64,000 nt of DNA from an uncultured Jannaschia sp. (GCF_947503795.1 NZ_CANNEZ010000001.1:1045001-1109000), one strand, 5' to 3'. Positions 1 to 8,730 are shown, numbered from the stretch's first letter. Numbers and translations: made by a program. The notes: a model not told the origin generated them from the sequence alone.

Positions 1-246
1 GAAGGTGAAGGTCGAGCCCGGATCGACGGTGACGAGCCCTGTCGTCGAGACCGCCGAGGTCGCGATGAAGAGCGTATCGAGCGCGCCGGTCGGCACCTCC
101 TGCGCCACGGGGAGCGACAGGAGCGCCCATCCGAGCACCATATAGCTCAGATAGCCCATAAGCAGAAGTTTGGGGGGCGAGGTATGAGCGAGGATGGAGC
201 GCCAGCGGGCCCATCCCTTGAGAAGCGTCATTTGCACGCTGGACAT
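1..246 (-). CDS. TrkH/KtrB-family potassium transporter, N-terminal part (truncated by window edge)
   Basis: The reverse strand from 246 to the window edge reads as 82 uninterrupted codons starting MSSVQMTLLKGWARWRSILA. A basic N-terminus precedes a hydrophobic helix (about residues 28-47), and then comes the stretch LDTLFIATSAVSTTGLVTVD. This is the first pore loop of the Trk/Ktr/HKT superfamily, with the Thr-Thr-Gly-Leu filter. The family forms the membrane subunit of K+ uptake systems that work with a TrkA/KtrA nucleotide-binding partner, which is not in the window. The remaining three pore repeats lie beyond base 1. No strong ribosome binding site is seen; Met6 (position 231) is an alternative start. 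The gene is divergent from prpE. TrkH and KtrB cannot be told apart from this fragment. Confidence 0.8.
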   Translation of the reverse strand, partial: MSSVQMTLLKGWARWRSILAHTSPPKLLLMGYLSYMVLGWALLSLPVAQEVPTGALDTLFIATSAVSTTGLVTVDPGSTFTF

Positions 247-362
247 GAATGTCGTCCGCCGGTTGTACGGTCGCAAACGCCGGGTCGGGCCCGTTGTTCC
301 GGTGATCCTTGCATCGGGCGGGTCGAAATCTCTAGATGCGTTCGACGGATCGGGAGGGATGT

Positions 363-2249
363 ATGGGCTGGAAGGCGGAGTGGGAGCGGGCCAGGACCGA
401 CCCCGAAGGGTTCTGGATGGAGCAGGCCCGCGCGATCGACTGGGAGCGGATGCCCTCTCGGGCGCTGCACGACCAGGGCGGCCCGGTGCCCGAATGGTTC
501 GCGGACGGGATGGTCAACACCTGCCACAACGCCGTCGACCGGCATGTCGCGGCCGGGCATGGCGACCGCCTGGCGCTGATCCATGACAGCCCCGTCACCG
601 GACGCGTCACCCGCATCACCTATACCGAGCTTCAGGACCGTTGCGCGCGCCTCGCCGGGGCGCTGGGCGAACGGGGCGTGGGCGCGGGCGACCGGGTCGT
701 GATCTACATGCCGATGGTGCCCGAGGCGATCGTCGCGATGCTCGCCTGTACGCGCATCGGGGCGATCCATTCGGTCGTGTTCGGCGGCTTCGCGGCCTCC
801 GAGCTGGCGGTGCGGATCGACGACGCCAAGCCCCGTGCGATCATCGCGGGCTCCTGCGGGATCGAGCCCGGACGGATCGTCGCCTACAAGCCGCTTCTGG
901 ACGAGGCGCTGCGCCTTGCCGACCATGCGCCCAACTTCACCATCCTGCTGCAACGCCCCGAGGGGCCGGGCGAGATGGGGGCGTCGGATGTCGACTGGGC
1001 CGACGCGATGGAGGCCGAGCCGGTGCCCTGCGTGCCCGTGCGCGGCGACCACCCGGCCTATATCCTCTATACCTCGGGCACGACCGGCGCGCCGAAAGGC
1101 GTCGTGCGCGCGACCGGCGGGCATCTCGTGGCGCTCGACTGGACGATGGAGAACATCTACGACACCCGGCCGGGCGAAGTCTTCTGGGCCGCGTCCGACG
1201 TGGGCTGGGTCGTGGGACACAGCTACATCTGCTACGCGCCGCTGATCCACGGCTGCACCAGCGTCGTCTTCGAGGGCAAGCCCGTGGGAACGCCTGACGC
1301 CTCGACCTTCTGGCGGGTGATGGCGGATCACGGCGTGGTCAACTTCTTCACGGCGCCCACGGCCTTCCGCGCCGTCAAACGCGACGATCCGACCGGGGCG
1401 CTGATGGCGGGGCACGACCTCTCGAAGCTGCGGCACATCTACCTTGCGGGCGAGCGGGCAGATCCCGACACGATCGACTGGATCGCGGCGCGCACCGGCC
1501 TGCCGGTGATCGACCATTGGTGGCAGACCGAAACGGGCTGGGCCATCGCGGCGAACCCCGTGGGTCTCGAGGCGCTGCCGGTCAAGATCGGCTCGCCTTC
1601 GGTGCCCATGCCCGGCTACGACGTGACCGTGCTGGACGATGCGGGGCAGGCGGTCGAACCCGGCACGCTGGGCGCCATTGCCGTGCGCCTGCCGCTGCCG
1701 CCGGGGACGCTGCCGACGCTTTGGCACGCGGAGGACAGGTTCCGGTCGAGCTATCTCTCGACCTTCCCGGGCTTCTACGAGACCGGTGACGCGGGAATGA
1801 TCGACGAGGACGGATACCTCTGGATCATGGCGCGCACCGACGACGTCATCAACGTGGCCGGCCATCGCCTGTCGACGGGGGCGATGGAGGAGGTGCTGGC
1901 CGCCCATCCCGACGTCGCAGAATGCGCCGTGATCGGCGTGGCCGACCCGCTCAAGGGCCAGCTGCCGCTGGGTTTCCTCTGCCTGACCTCGGGCGTCACG
2001 CGTGACCACGGCGACGTGGCGCGCGAATGCGTGGCCCTCGTGCGCGAGAAGATCGGGCCCGTCGCGGCCTTCAAGCTGGCCGTGGTGGTGGACCGGCTGC
2101 CGAAGACGCGGTCGGGCAAGATCCTGCGCGCGACGATGGCGCGGATCGCGGACGGGCAAGAGTTCAAGATGCCCGCGACCATCGACGACCCGGCGATACT
2201 CGACGAGATCGGCACGGCCCTGAAGCCGCTGGGGTATCCGGCCTCGTGA
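363..2249 (+). CDS. prpE: Propionyl-CoA synthetase (acyl-CoA synthetase, ANL superfamily)
   Basis: This 628-residue enzyme ligates a short-chain acid, probably propionate, to CoA with ATP, feeding methylmalonyl-CoA or related propionate routes in the cytosol. Visible ANL motifs are the A3 core TSGTTGAPKG (residues 237-246), HWWQTETGW, the hinge-region YETGDAG followed by GYLWIMARTDD and NVAGHR, and the A10 lysine K586 in PKTRSGK, the site usually acetylated for regulation. N-terminal KAEWERARTDPEGFWMEQA is typical of PrpE, and the length matches the family. The ATG at 363 follows GGGAGGG with good spacing; an in-frame ATG at 336 lacks a binding site and is rejected. The stop overlaps the GTG of the kinase downstream. 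PrpE is preferred to acetyl-CoA synthetase on N-terminal similarity; the substrate is inferred. Confidence 0.9.
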   Translation: MGWKAEWERARTDPEGFWMEQARAIDWERMPSRALHDQGGPVPEWFADGMVNTCHNAVDRHVAAGHGDRLALIHDSPVTGRVTRITYTELQDRCARLAGALGERGVGAGDRVVIYMPMVPEAIVAMLACTRIGAIHSVVFGGFAASELAVRIDDAKPRAIIAGSCGIEPGRIVAYKPLLDEALRLADHAPNFTILLQRPEGPGEMGASDVDWADAMEAEPVPCVPVRGDHPAYILYTSGTTGAPKGVVRATGGHLVALDWTMENIYDTRPGEVFWAASDVGWVVGHSYICYAPLIHGCTSVVFEGKPVGTPDASTFWRVMADHGVVNFFTAPTAFRAVKRDDPTGALMAGHDLSKLRHIYLAGERADPDTIDWIAARTGLPVIDHWWQTETGWAIAANPVGLEALPVKIGSPSVPMPGYDVTVLDDAGQAVEPGTLGAIAVRLPLPPGTLPTLWHAEDRFRSSYLSTFPGFYETGDAGMIDEDGYLWIMARTDDVINVAGHRLSTGAMEEVLAAHPDVAECAVIGVADPLKGQLPLGFLCLTSGVTRDHGDVARECVALVREKIGPVAAFKLAVVVDRLPKTRSGKILRATMARIADGQEFKMPATIDDPAILDEIGTALKPLGYPAS

Positions 2250-3718
2250 CCGCAGCGCCCGGCGACCGCGACGGCGCCGCGGCGCCCGATCCGCTCGACC
2301 TTCTGGGGCATGATATCCGCGCCGCCGTGTCGGATGTCATCGGCGGGCTGCGCCTGATCGACGGCGACCCGCTGCCGGAAGATGTGCGCGGGCAGCTGGC
2401 CCGCATCCAGGCGTCCTCCGAACTCCTCGCGCGGCTGGTCGAGGAGCTCTTGTCGGGCGGCGGCAACGAGGGCGAGGACGAGGTCGGAAATCTCAACCTG
2501 CCGCGCTTTCTCGACGAGGAGTTGCGCCGCTGGCACGGCGCGGCCATGCCGCTGGCCACTCGCGTCAGCCTCGACCGATCCGCCGACCTGCCCGAAGTCG
2601 TCCGCCTCTCGCGCCTGTCGCTCCGCCGCGTCGTGGCGAACCTGATGGGGAACGCGCTGCGTCACGCACCGGGCGGCACGATCACCCTGAGCGCGGACGT
2701 GCTGGCCGATGGCACGCTCTCGATCGGGGTCGGCGATCAGGGGCCGGGCTTCCCGGACGCGATGCTGGAGGGTGCGGTCGGCACCACCCGCGGCACCGGG
2801 CCGACCGCGGGGTCGGGCATGGGCCTTCAGATCGCGAGGGCGCGGGCCGAAGCTCTGGGCGGCACGCTGGTGATGCGCAACCGGCCCGGCGGCGGGGCCG
2901 AGGTGACCGTCCGCCTGCCATCCGGGATCTGGCAGCGCGAAGAGGTCTCCGAGACCGGCCTGCCGGACCTGACCGGACACCGCATTCTCGTGGCCGAGGA
3001 CAGCGTCACGAGCCAGACGCTCGTCCGCGCGATGCTGACGCGGATGGGCGCGGAGTGCGAAGTGGCGGCCGATGGGATCGAGGCGCTGAACTGGCTTTCG
3101 CGCGAACGGTTCGATCTGGCACTTATCGATATCGAGATGCCCGCGCTGGGCGGCATCGACGTGATCCGGTCGGAACGGCTGCGCCAGGCGCGCGGCATCG
3201 CGCCGCCGACCGCCATGGTCGCGATGACGGCATACGATCTTCGGGACAACCGCGACGCCATCCTGGAGGCGGGCGCGGATGGCGTCCTTCCCAAGCCCTT
3301 GCCCGAGATCGCGCCCTTCGGCCGCAGCGTCGCGCATTACCTGCGGTCCACGCCCGCGGCGGCGGATTGGCGCCCCGAGGCCGCGCCTGCGCTGTCGGTG
3401 GCGACATTGGCCGAGTTGATGATGGCGGCGGGACCGGAGTTTCAGACCGACCTTCTCGACGGGCTGCGCGCCGATCTCGCGGATGTCGAGGCGGGTCTGG
3501 CCGGGGCCATTGCGGCGGGCAACATGGCCGAGATCCGGATCCGGACGCATATCCTGCTGTCGCTGGCCGGGGCCGTCGGGGCGCTCCCGACGCAGCAGGC
3601 CGCCCGTCGGCTCAACGATCTTGCGCGCGAGGGGGATGCCGAGGCCGTCGCGATCGCAGGCCGGCTCTGCCTCGGGCGGCTGGCCGACCTGCGGGAGGAA
3701 CTGGCTGGCGCGGTCTGA
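2246..3718 (+). CDS. Soluble hybrid histidine kinase: HisKA-HATPase-receiver with degenerate Hpt-like tail
   Basis: A 490-residue cytosolic signalling protein with no membrane segment and no sensor domain. In order: a dimerisation/phosphoacceptor helix with LLGHDIRAAV (His22), an ATPase domain with N-box NLMGNALRH (131-140), G1 motif GVGDQGPGF (161-169) and G2 motif GSGMGLQ, and a receiver domain (about 245-365) with acidic pocket E251/D252, phosphoacceptor Asp295, Thr328 and Lys350. A helical tail (380-490) contains THILLSLAGAVGA, which aligns with the Hpt active-site helix; His435 is present but the usual Lys-Gly after it is replaced. The GTG start overlaps the prpE stop as GTGA, so the two are translationally coupled. 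Link to propionate metabolism is inferred from coupling only; the input signal and output partner are unknown. Confidence 0.85.
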   Translation: MTAAPGDRDGAAAPDPLDLLGHDIRAAVSDVIGGLRLIDGDPLPEDVRGQLARIQASSELLARLVEELLSGGGNEGEDEVGNLNLPRFLDEELRRWHGAAMPLATRVSLDRSADLPEVVRLSRLSLRRVVANLMGNALRHAPGGTITLSADVLADGTLSIGVGDQGPGFPDAMLEGAVGTTRGTGPTAGSGMGLQIARARAEALGGTLVMRNRPGGGAEVTVRLPSGIWQREEVSETGLPDLTGHRILVAEDSVTSQTLVRAMLTRMGAECEVAADGIEALNWLSRERFDLALIDIEMPALGGIDVIRSERLRQARGIAPPTAMVAMTAYDLRDNRDAILEAGADGVLPKPLPEIAPFGRSVAHYLRSTPAAADWRPEAAPALSVATLAELMMAAGPEFQTDLLDGLRADLADVEAGLAGAIAAGNMAEIRIRTHILLSLAGAVGALPTQQAARRLNDLAREGDAEAVAIAGRLCLGRLADLREELAGAV

Positions 3719-3731
3719 GCGGGGGGCTCAG
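3715..3731. terminator. Short hairpin spanning both stop codons of convergent genes
   Basis: CTGAGC (3715-3720) and GCTCAG (3726-3731) form a perfect 6-bp stem around a five-G loop. The stem contains the stop codon of the kinase and that of the opposing OsmC-fusion gene. It could end transcription from both sides, but there is no U-tract, so intrinsic termination is uncertain. Confidence 0.4.
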
Positions 3732-4963
3732 GCCGGCTCGCGCGCCGCCTCGGCGCGCAGCACGGTTTCGACTTGCGCGCCCGCCTCGATGGTGCGGTGC
3801 ACGGGGCACTTGTCGGCGATCTCCAGAAGGCGCGCGCGCTGATCGTCGTCGAGCGGTCCCTTCAATTCGATTTCGCGGCGGAACCGGTCGATCCGCTCCG
3901 ACCCGTTCGACGGCGCGTCCTGCGCGTGCATCCGGTCATGGGTGACGTCGACGGCGACATGCTCCAGCGGCCACTTCTTGCGCCGCGCATACATCCGGAT
4001 CGTCATCGAGGTACAGGCCCCGAGCCCGGCGGCCAGAAGCTGGTAGGGCGTCAGACCGCGATCGGTGCCGCCATAGCTGGTCGGCTCGTCGGCCATGATA
4101 TGGTGGCGTCCGCCGGCATAGACGTCCTGCGCGAACCCGCCCGCATCGGCCTCGGATACGCGGGTCACCCCCTCGGGCGCGCCGATCGGCGGCGCGGGGC
4201 GCTTCAACTCGACATAGCGCGAGGCCCAGGCCCCGATGACGTCGGCGGCATATTCGGCGTCGCTGGCGCGGGTCACGAGGTGGTCGGCCTCGTCCAGCGT
4301 CACGAAGCTCTTGGGGTGGCGGGCGGCGGTGAAGATGCGGGTGGCATTCTCGATCCCGACGATCTCGTCCTTCGGGGCGTGCATCACCAGAAGCGCGGGT
4401 TTCAACGCGCCGATGGCAGGCGCCAGATTGGCGCCGGCGACGTCCGTGACGAAGCCCTGTCCGATCCGCAGCTTGCGCCCGCCCAGCGTGACCTCGCCCG
4501 CGCCGTCGCGCTCGATCGCGTCCAGCGCGCCCGCGAAGTTGTGCGTGACATGCCCCGGATCGAAGGGCGCGCCGATGGTGGCAACCGCGCGTGTGGTGGG
4601 AATGTCGGAGGCCGCACGAAGCACCGCTGCGCCGCCGAGCGAATGACCGATCAGCAAGGACGGCGCCATGTCACGGGCCGCGAGCGCCTGGGCCGCCGCG
4701 GCGAGGTCGGCGGCGTTCGACGTGAAGGACGTGTTCTCGAACTCGCCGCCGGAATGGCCAAGGCCGGTGAAGTCGAAGCGCAGGACGGCCATGCCCATGC
4801 CGGCCAGCCGGGCGGCGATCCGGCGTGCGGCGGGGATGTCCTTGCCGCAGGTAAAGCAATGGGCAAAGAGCGCGGTCGCAAGGACGGGGCCGTCCGGCAG
4901 GTCGAGCCGCGCAGCAAGGTCGTGGCCATCATGGCCGGGGAAGGTGAAGCGTTCGGTGGGCAT
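3728..4963 (-). CDS. Alpha/beta-hydrolase fused to an OsmC-family domain
   Basis: A 411-residue bifunctional protein. Residues 1-255 are an alpha/beta-hydrolase with nucleophile elbow GHSLGG (Ser108), a likely acid D199 in HAPKDE and histidine H228 in EADHL. Residues 275-405 are an OsmC/Ohr-like domain with the two conserved cysteines, C317 in LGACTSM and C386 in DKCPVH. OsmC proteins reduce organic hydroperoxides through these thiols, and this fusion is a known domain architecture. The hydrolase half may act on an ester or thioester before or after peroxide reduction; the substrate is unknown. The ATG at 4963 follows AGAGGA at good spacing; the open frame extends 26 codons further upstream without a better start. 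The gene stands alone, convergent with the kinase gene. Confidence 0.88.
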   Translation of the reverse strand: MPTERFTFPGHDGHDLAARLDLPDGPVLATALFAHCFTCGKDIPAARRIAARLAGMGMAVLRFDFTGLGHSGGEFENTSFTSNAADLAAAAQALAARDMAPSLLIGHSLGGAAVLRAASDIPTTRAVATIGAPFDPGHVTHNFAGALDAIERDGAGEVTLGGRKLRIGQGFVTDVAGANLAPAIGALKPALLVMHAPKDEIVGIENATRIFTAARHPKSFVTLDEADHLVTRASDAEYAADVIGAWASRYVELKRPAPPIGAPEGVTRVSEADAGGFAQDVYAGGRHHIMADEPTSYGGTDRGLTPYQLLAAGLGACTSMTIRMYARRKKWPLEHVAVDVTHDRMHAQDAPSNGSERIDRFRREIELKGPLDDDQRARLLEIADKCPVHRTIEAGAQVETVLRAEAAREPA

Positions 4964-5165
4964 GGGGGAATCCTCTGGTTGCCCATAGGATGGGCGCGCG
5001 GACCCCGCTGGGGCAAGCGCCGCGCGCCCTGCGTCACGCAAGGGTGAAGCGACGGGAGGATTGCGTCGCCGCCCCGTGAAGTGCCTTTCGGCGGCCGTTC
5101 CGACGGCGTCGGGCGCGCAGCGGACAGTCCGATGACACCGTCCGGCCCCCGGCCAAGCGGCAGTG

Positions 5166-6497
5166 TCAGATCCGGGGCTTGGCCCGCATCAGCGGCATGA
5201 GGTCGCCCATATCAGGGCCATTCGCCCGCCCCGTCACGGCATGCCGGAGCGGCTTGAAGAGCGTCTTGCCCTTCCGCCCCGTTCTGTCCTTCACGGCCGC
5301 AGTCCAGTCGGACCAGGTCGACGCGGTCCAGGGGGCCTCGGGCAGCATCGCCAGCGCCTCGGCGACGAAGCCGCGGTCTTCCTCGGGGATGTCGGGCGTC
5401 GCACCTTCGGTCATCAACTGCCACCAGCCCGCGATATCCGAGCGGCGGTCGACATTCTCGTGGATCACGGCCCAGACGGCGTCGCGCGCGTCCTCGGGGA
5501 CACCGGCGGCCTCGAATTCCGCATCGACGGCGGACCGGGGGAGGGCGGCCAGCCGCGCGGCGGTCAGCGGGCGAAGGTCGGCCACGTCGAACTTGGTGGG
5601 TGCCACGCCAAATTGCGACAGGTCGAAATGTTCGGCCAGCTCGGCGGGACTGTCCCGCAGCGTGATCGGCTGGTTGGACCCGAGACGCGCCATCAGCGAC
5701 AGGAGTGCCATCGGCTCGATCCCGTCCTCGCGCAGGTCGCGCAGCGCCAGCGTGCCGAGGCGCTTCGACAGCGCCTCGCCTTGCGGGCCGGTCAGCAGCG
5801 AGTGATGCGCGAAGGCGGGGTGGTCGTGGCCGAGGGCCGCCATGATCTGGATCTGCGTCGCGGTGTTGGTGACGTGGTCGGAGCCGCGCACGACATGGGT
5901 GACGCCCATGTCGGTGTCGTCGACGACCGAGGCGATGGTGTAGAGCACCTGCCCGTCGCCGCGGATCAGGACCGGGTCCGACACGCTCGCCGCGTCGATG
6001 CTGAGATCGCCGAGAATGCCGTCGGTCCATTCGATGCGGCTCTGGTCGAGCTTGAAACGCCAGTGGCCACCCCGCTCGGCGCGCAGGCGGTCGCGGTCTT
6101 CGTCCGAGAGCGCAAGCGCGGCGCGGTCGTAGACCGGCGGCTTGCCCATGTTGAGCTGCTTCTTGCGCTTGAGGTCGAGCTCGGTCGGCGTCTCGAAGGC
6201 CTCGTAGAGCCGACCCGCGGCGCGCATCTCGTCGGCCGCGGCGGCGTATCGGTCGAGCCGCGCGGATTGCGTCTCCTCGCGGTCCCAGTCGAGGCCCAGC
6301 CATTCGAGATCGCGTCGGATCGCGTCCGCATACTCGGTCTTCGACCGCTCGGGATCGGTATCGTCGAGCCGCAGGATGAATGTGCCCCCCGCCTTCCGCG
6401 CGATCATCCAATTCAGAAGCGCCGTCCGCAGGTTGCCGACATGCAGAAGCCCCGTGGGCGAGGGCGCGAAGCGGGTGACGGTCCGGGTGTCGGGCAT
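5166..6497 (-). CDS. gltX: Glutamyl-tRNA synthetase, short (443 aa) form
   Basis: A class I aminoacyl-tRNA synthetase that charges tRNA with glutamate. The N-terminus carries FAPSPTGLLHVGNLRTALLN, containing the HIGH-equivalent HVGN at 19-22; the KMSKR-equivalent is ALSKRLG near residue 245. The Rossmann catalytic domain is followed by an all-helical anticodon-binding region. At 443 residues it is shorter than the common 465-490-residue form. Many Rhodobacterales carry two GltX paralogues, and this resembles the shorter one; whether it is discriminating, or also charges tRNA-Gln for amidation by GatCAB, cannot be read here. The ATG at 6497 is the natural start. No operon partner is evident, as the flanking genes on this strand are more than 200 bases away. 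Confidence 0.93.
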   Translation of the reverse strand: MPDTRTVTRFAPSPTGLLHVGNLRTALLNWMIARKAGGTFILRLDDTDPERSKTEYADAIRRDLEWLGLDWDREETQSARLDRYAAAADEMRAAGRLYEAFETPTELDLKRKKQLNMGKPPVYDRAALALSDEDRDRLRAERGGHWRFKLDQSRIEWTDGILGDLSIDAASVSDPVLIRGDGQVLYTIASVVDDTDMGVTHVVRGSDHVTNTATQIQIMAALGHDHPAFAHHSLLTGPQGEALSKRLGTLALRDLREDGIEPMALLSLMARLGSNQPITLRDSPAELAEHFDLSQFGVAPTKFDVADLRPLTAARLAALPRSAVDAEFEAAGVPEDARDAVWAVIHENVDRRSDIAGWWQLMTEGATPDIPEEDRGFVAEALAMLPEAPWTASTWSDWTAAVKDRTGRKGKTLFKPLRHAVTGRANGPDMGDLMPLMRAKPRI

Positions 6498-6614
6498 GGG
6501 CGGGGCTCCTTCGCGCCCGCATCTGTCACCCGCTCCGCGCCTTGTCCAGTCTGGCCCGACCCCTGCGCCGCGCTATCTGGACCGGTGATATCAACCCGAT
6601 CCGGAGATCACGCC

Positions 6615-7538
6615 ATGACCCTGCTGACCCGTCGCGCCGCGTTGGCCGCCGCCGCCGCGCTGCCTGCCGCTACGCTCATCCCGGCCACCGTCGCCCGCGC
6701 CGACGCCCATGCGTCGGGGCCGGCCCAGCCGAAGGCCCGCGGTGCCGCGCTGGGCGACATGACGGTGACCGCGCTCCTGGCCGGGACCGCCACCCGCGAG
6801 GGCAACATGCAGGAGACGTTCGGCATGAACGTCGATGCCGAGACCTTCGCCGCCGCCAGCCGAGATGCGTTCATCCCGACGGACGCGGCCCAGTTCTTCT
6901 TCACGCCCACGGTCGTCCAGTCGGGCGAGAACGTGATCCTCTTCGACACGGGCCTCAACGCCGCGGGCATCACCGGCGCGCTGGAGCAGGCGGGGATCGC
7001 GGCCGGCGATGTCACCCACGTGGTGCTGACCCACATGCACGGAGACCATATCGGCGGGTTGATGAACGAGGGCGCGCCGACCTTCGCCAACGCCGCTTAC
7101 ATCACCGGTCAGGCCGAGTTCGATCATTGGTCGGGCACCGACAACGAAGGCTTCGCCAACAACGTGGCCCCGCTGGCCGAGAACATGACCTTCCTCGGCG
7201 ACGGCGACGAGGTGGCGCCGGGCATCACCGCGATGGCCATGTTCGGCCATACGCCGGGGCACATGGGCTATATGCTGTCGTCCGGCGACGAGAGCCTTCA
7301 GATCACGGCGGACATGACCAACCACTACGTCTGGTCGCTGGCGCATCCCGACTGGGAGGTGCGGTTCGACATGGACAAGGAGGCCGCCGCCGCGACGCGC
7401 CGGAGCGTTCTGAGCATGGTCGCGTCCGACCGCATCCCGATGCTGGGCTATCACATGCCCTTCCCGGCCATGGGCTATGTCGAGGCCGCGGGCGACGGCT
7501 TCCGCTGGGTGCCCGAGAGCTACCAGCTGATGCTCTGA
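6615..7538 (+). CDS. Exported MBL-fold metallo-hydrolase
   Basis: A 307-residue protein with an N-terminal twin-arginine-like signal (TLLTRRAALAAAAALPAA, cleavage probably after ARADA near residue 31). It has the metallo-beta-lactamase metal motif HMHGDH (H140, H142, D144, H145), with further ligand candidates in FGHTPGHMGY and near the C-terminus (LGYHMPFP). Export by Tat would fit folding with metal in the cytoplasm. Families of this shape include lactonases, arylsulfatase-like and glyoxalase II-like enzymes; the substrate cannot be assigned. A GGAG sits about nine bases before the ATG at 6615. It is a single gene ending in a GC-rich hairpin region, convergent with the DUF1801 gene. Confidence 0.85.
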   Translation: MTLLTRRAALAAAAALPAATLIPATVARADAHASGPAQPKARGAALGDMTVTALLAGTATREGNMQETFGMNVDAETFAAASRDAFIPTDAAQFFFTPTVVQSGENVILFDTGLNAAGITGALEQAGIAAGDVTHVVLTHMHGDHIGGLMNEGAPTFANAAYITGQAEFDHWSGTDNEGFANNVAPLAENMTFLGDGDEVAPGITAMAMFGHTPGHMGYMLSSGDESLQITADMTNHYVWSLAHPDWEVRFDMDKEAAAATRRSVLSMVASDRIPMLGYHMPFPAMGYVEAAGDGFRWVPESYQLML

Positions 7539-7540
7539 AA

Positions 7541-7612
7541 GGCGGGGGGGGGGCGGCTGCCCCCCGCACCCCCCCCCGCCAGGGGGTCGCTGGCCCCCTT
7601 GGCGATCCCCCG
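7541..7612. repeat. GC-rich hairpin element between convergent genes
   Basis: The 97-base space between the MBL and DUF1801 genes is dominated by long G and C runs that can pair (G run 7543-7552 with the C run 7560-7565). A second stem pairs AGGGGG (7581-7586) with CCCCCT (7594-7599). It probably terminates transcription from both sides. It resembles the GC-rich intergenic hairpins common in Rhodobacterales but lacks the CATATTT tail of the copies near 16.9 and 46.5 kb. Confidence 0.5.
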
Positions 7613-7635
7613 AGGTAGTTCCGGCCAGCGGAGGA

Positions 7636-8058
7636 TCAGGCGTGGACGGGCCAGCGGGCCGCGAGATCGTCGAGACCGGCGCGAACGAGTTCTTCCAGAA
7701 CGTCAAGATCGATGCGCGCCAGCCGCGTCACGTAGAGGCACGATTTCCCCATGCGGTGCGGTCCGAGTCGGTCCAGGATAAACCCGAATTCAGCATACCC
7801 GGGCATGATGTAGATGCTGAGCGCGGCTTTTCGCGGGCTGAACCCGGTCGCGAAATACGTGCCCGACCGGCCCGACGCATAGGTGTAGTCGTAGCGCCCG
7901 TATCCCACGAGGTTGCCGCGCCAGAGCTCGGGCGCAAAGCCCGACACCCGTCGAAACATCGCGTCCAGCACGAGGCATTCCGCGTCGCGGGGCGGGGGCT
8001 GGGCCGCGAAGAACGCGGCGGGATCGGCATCCGTCGGCTGGGTCAGGTTCTCGGCCAT
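7636..8058 (-). CDS. DUF1801 domain protein
   Basis: A 140-residue soluble protein in the DUF1801 (YdhG-like) family. Recognisable parts are FRRVSGFAPELWRGNLVGYGRYDYTY with its aromatic strand, then PRKAALSIYIMPG and the C-terminal GKSCLYVTRLARIDLDVLEELV. The family adopts a small alpha/beta fold, and some members were proposed to assist iron handling; no catalytic residues are defined. Start is the ATG at 8058. The preceding gene on the same strand is the YHS protein, 24 bases upstream, so the two may be co-transcribed. Function is unknown. Confidence 0.8.
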   Translation of the reverse strand: MAENLTQPTDADPAAFFAAQPPPRDAECLVLDAMFRRVSGFAPELWRGNLVGYGRYDYTYASGRSGTYFATGFSPRKAALSIYIMPGYAEFGFILDRLGPHRMGKSCLYVTRLARIDLDVLEELVRAGLDDLAARWPVHA

Positions 8059-8082
8059 GCGCCGATCCTACCACATCGCGGG

Positions 8083-8562
8083 TCAGGCGTCGGAGGTGAT
8101 CTCGGGCCAGCGGCGGTCGCCCTCGGCGATGAAGCCCGGGCGATCGGTGTTCCACGTCTCCTGAACGTCGTCGTTGAAGTTGAGATAGAGCTTGCCGTCC
8201 ACCACGGCCCAGTTCTCGGGCCGGGTCGAGAAGAGCTGGCCCTTCGCGGCGACCGCCCAGGCGCAGAAGCCGCCATATTGCGGCGCGTAGGCCCTAGGGT
8301 CCGCCGCGAAAGTATCGCGGTTCGCCGCACTGGCAAAGCGCCAGGTCGCCCCCGCCCAGTCATGGGTGATCTCCGGGTCGCCGGGCACGGGGGCCGCGTC
8401 GGTGAAATAGGCGACCGCATCGGTGCCGTCGATGGCGATGCCGTCCTCGGCATAGACGCGGGCGTAGGGCAGGGTACGCGGCAGGAGCGCATAAGCCCCG
8501 GCGGCGCCCGCGGCCAGAAGGGCGGCTCCGGAGGCGAGGAGGGTGCGGCGGGAGATCGGCAT
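8083..8562 (-). CDS. Exported YHS-domain protein
   Basis: A 159-residue protein with a twin-arginine-type signal (SRRTLLASGAALLAAGAAGA, residues 4-23) and a mature YHS-like domain. Its signature is GIAIDGTDAVAYFTDAAPVPG followed by WAGATWRFASAANRDTFAADP, YAPQYGGFCAWAVAAKG and GKLYLNFN. YHS domains occur in periplasmic proteins and copper or other metal ATPases and are thought to bind metal. The usual YHS motif cysteine is present as FCAWA. The gene lies just before the DUF1801 gene on the same strand and diverges from the cdd operon. The exported location is a firm inference; ligand and role are unknown. Confidence 0.8.
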   Translation of the reverse strand: MPISRRTLLASGAALLAAGAAGAYALLPRTLPYARVYAEDGIAIDGTDAVAYFTDAAPVPGDPEITHDWAGATWRFASAANRDTFAADPRAYAPQYGGFCAWAVAAKGQLFSTRPENWAVVDGKLYLNFNDDVQETWNTDRPGFIAEGDRRWPEITSDA

Positions 8563-8730
8563 CTGACATGCTCCTTCGGCGGCGACGCGGGACGTGACGC
8601 GGCCTCATCTACCGCCAACCCGCGGGCCCGTCCAATGACGCCGGTTCACACGCGCGCGAGGGGTTTGCCTTGCATCCCCCCGCGGGCCGGGACTAGCACG
8701 GGCCGACCCCATCTGGCCGGAGACGAACCG

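Noticed and set aside
336-362. Upstream ATG giving nine extra residues on PrpE
   Set aside because: No ribosome binding site precedes it, while GGGAGGG lies correctly before the ATG at 363, where the family alignment begins.
228-2159. Very long reverse-strand open frame (643 codons) opposite prpE
   Set aside because: Its translation is Arg/His/Gly-rich and matches no family; prpE on the other strand has complete catalytic motifs. High GC content produces such frames, and similar ones occur opposite deoA, BamB, SLC13 and FadJ genes.
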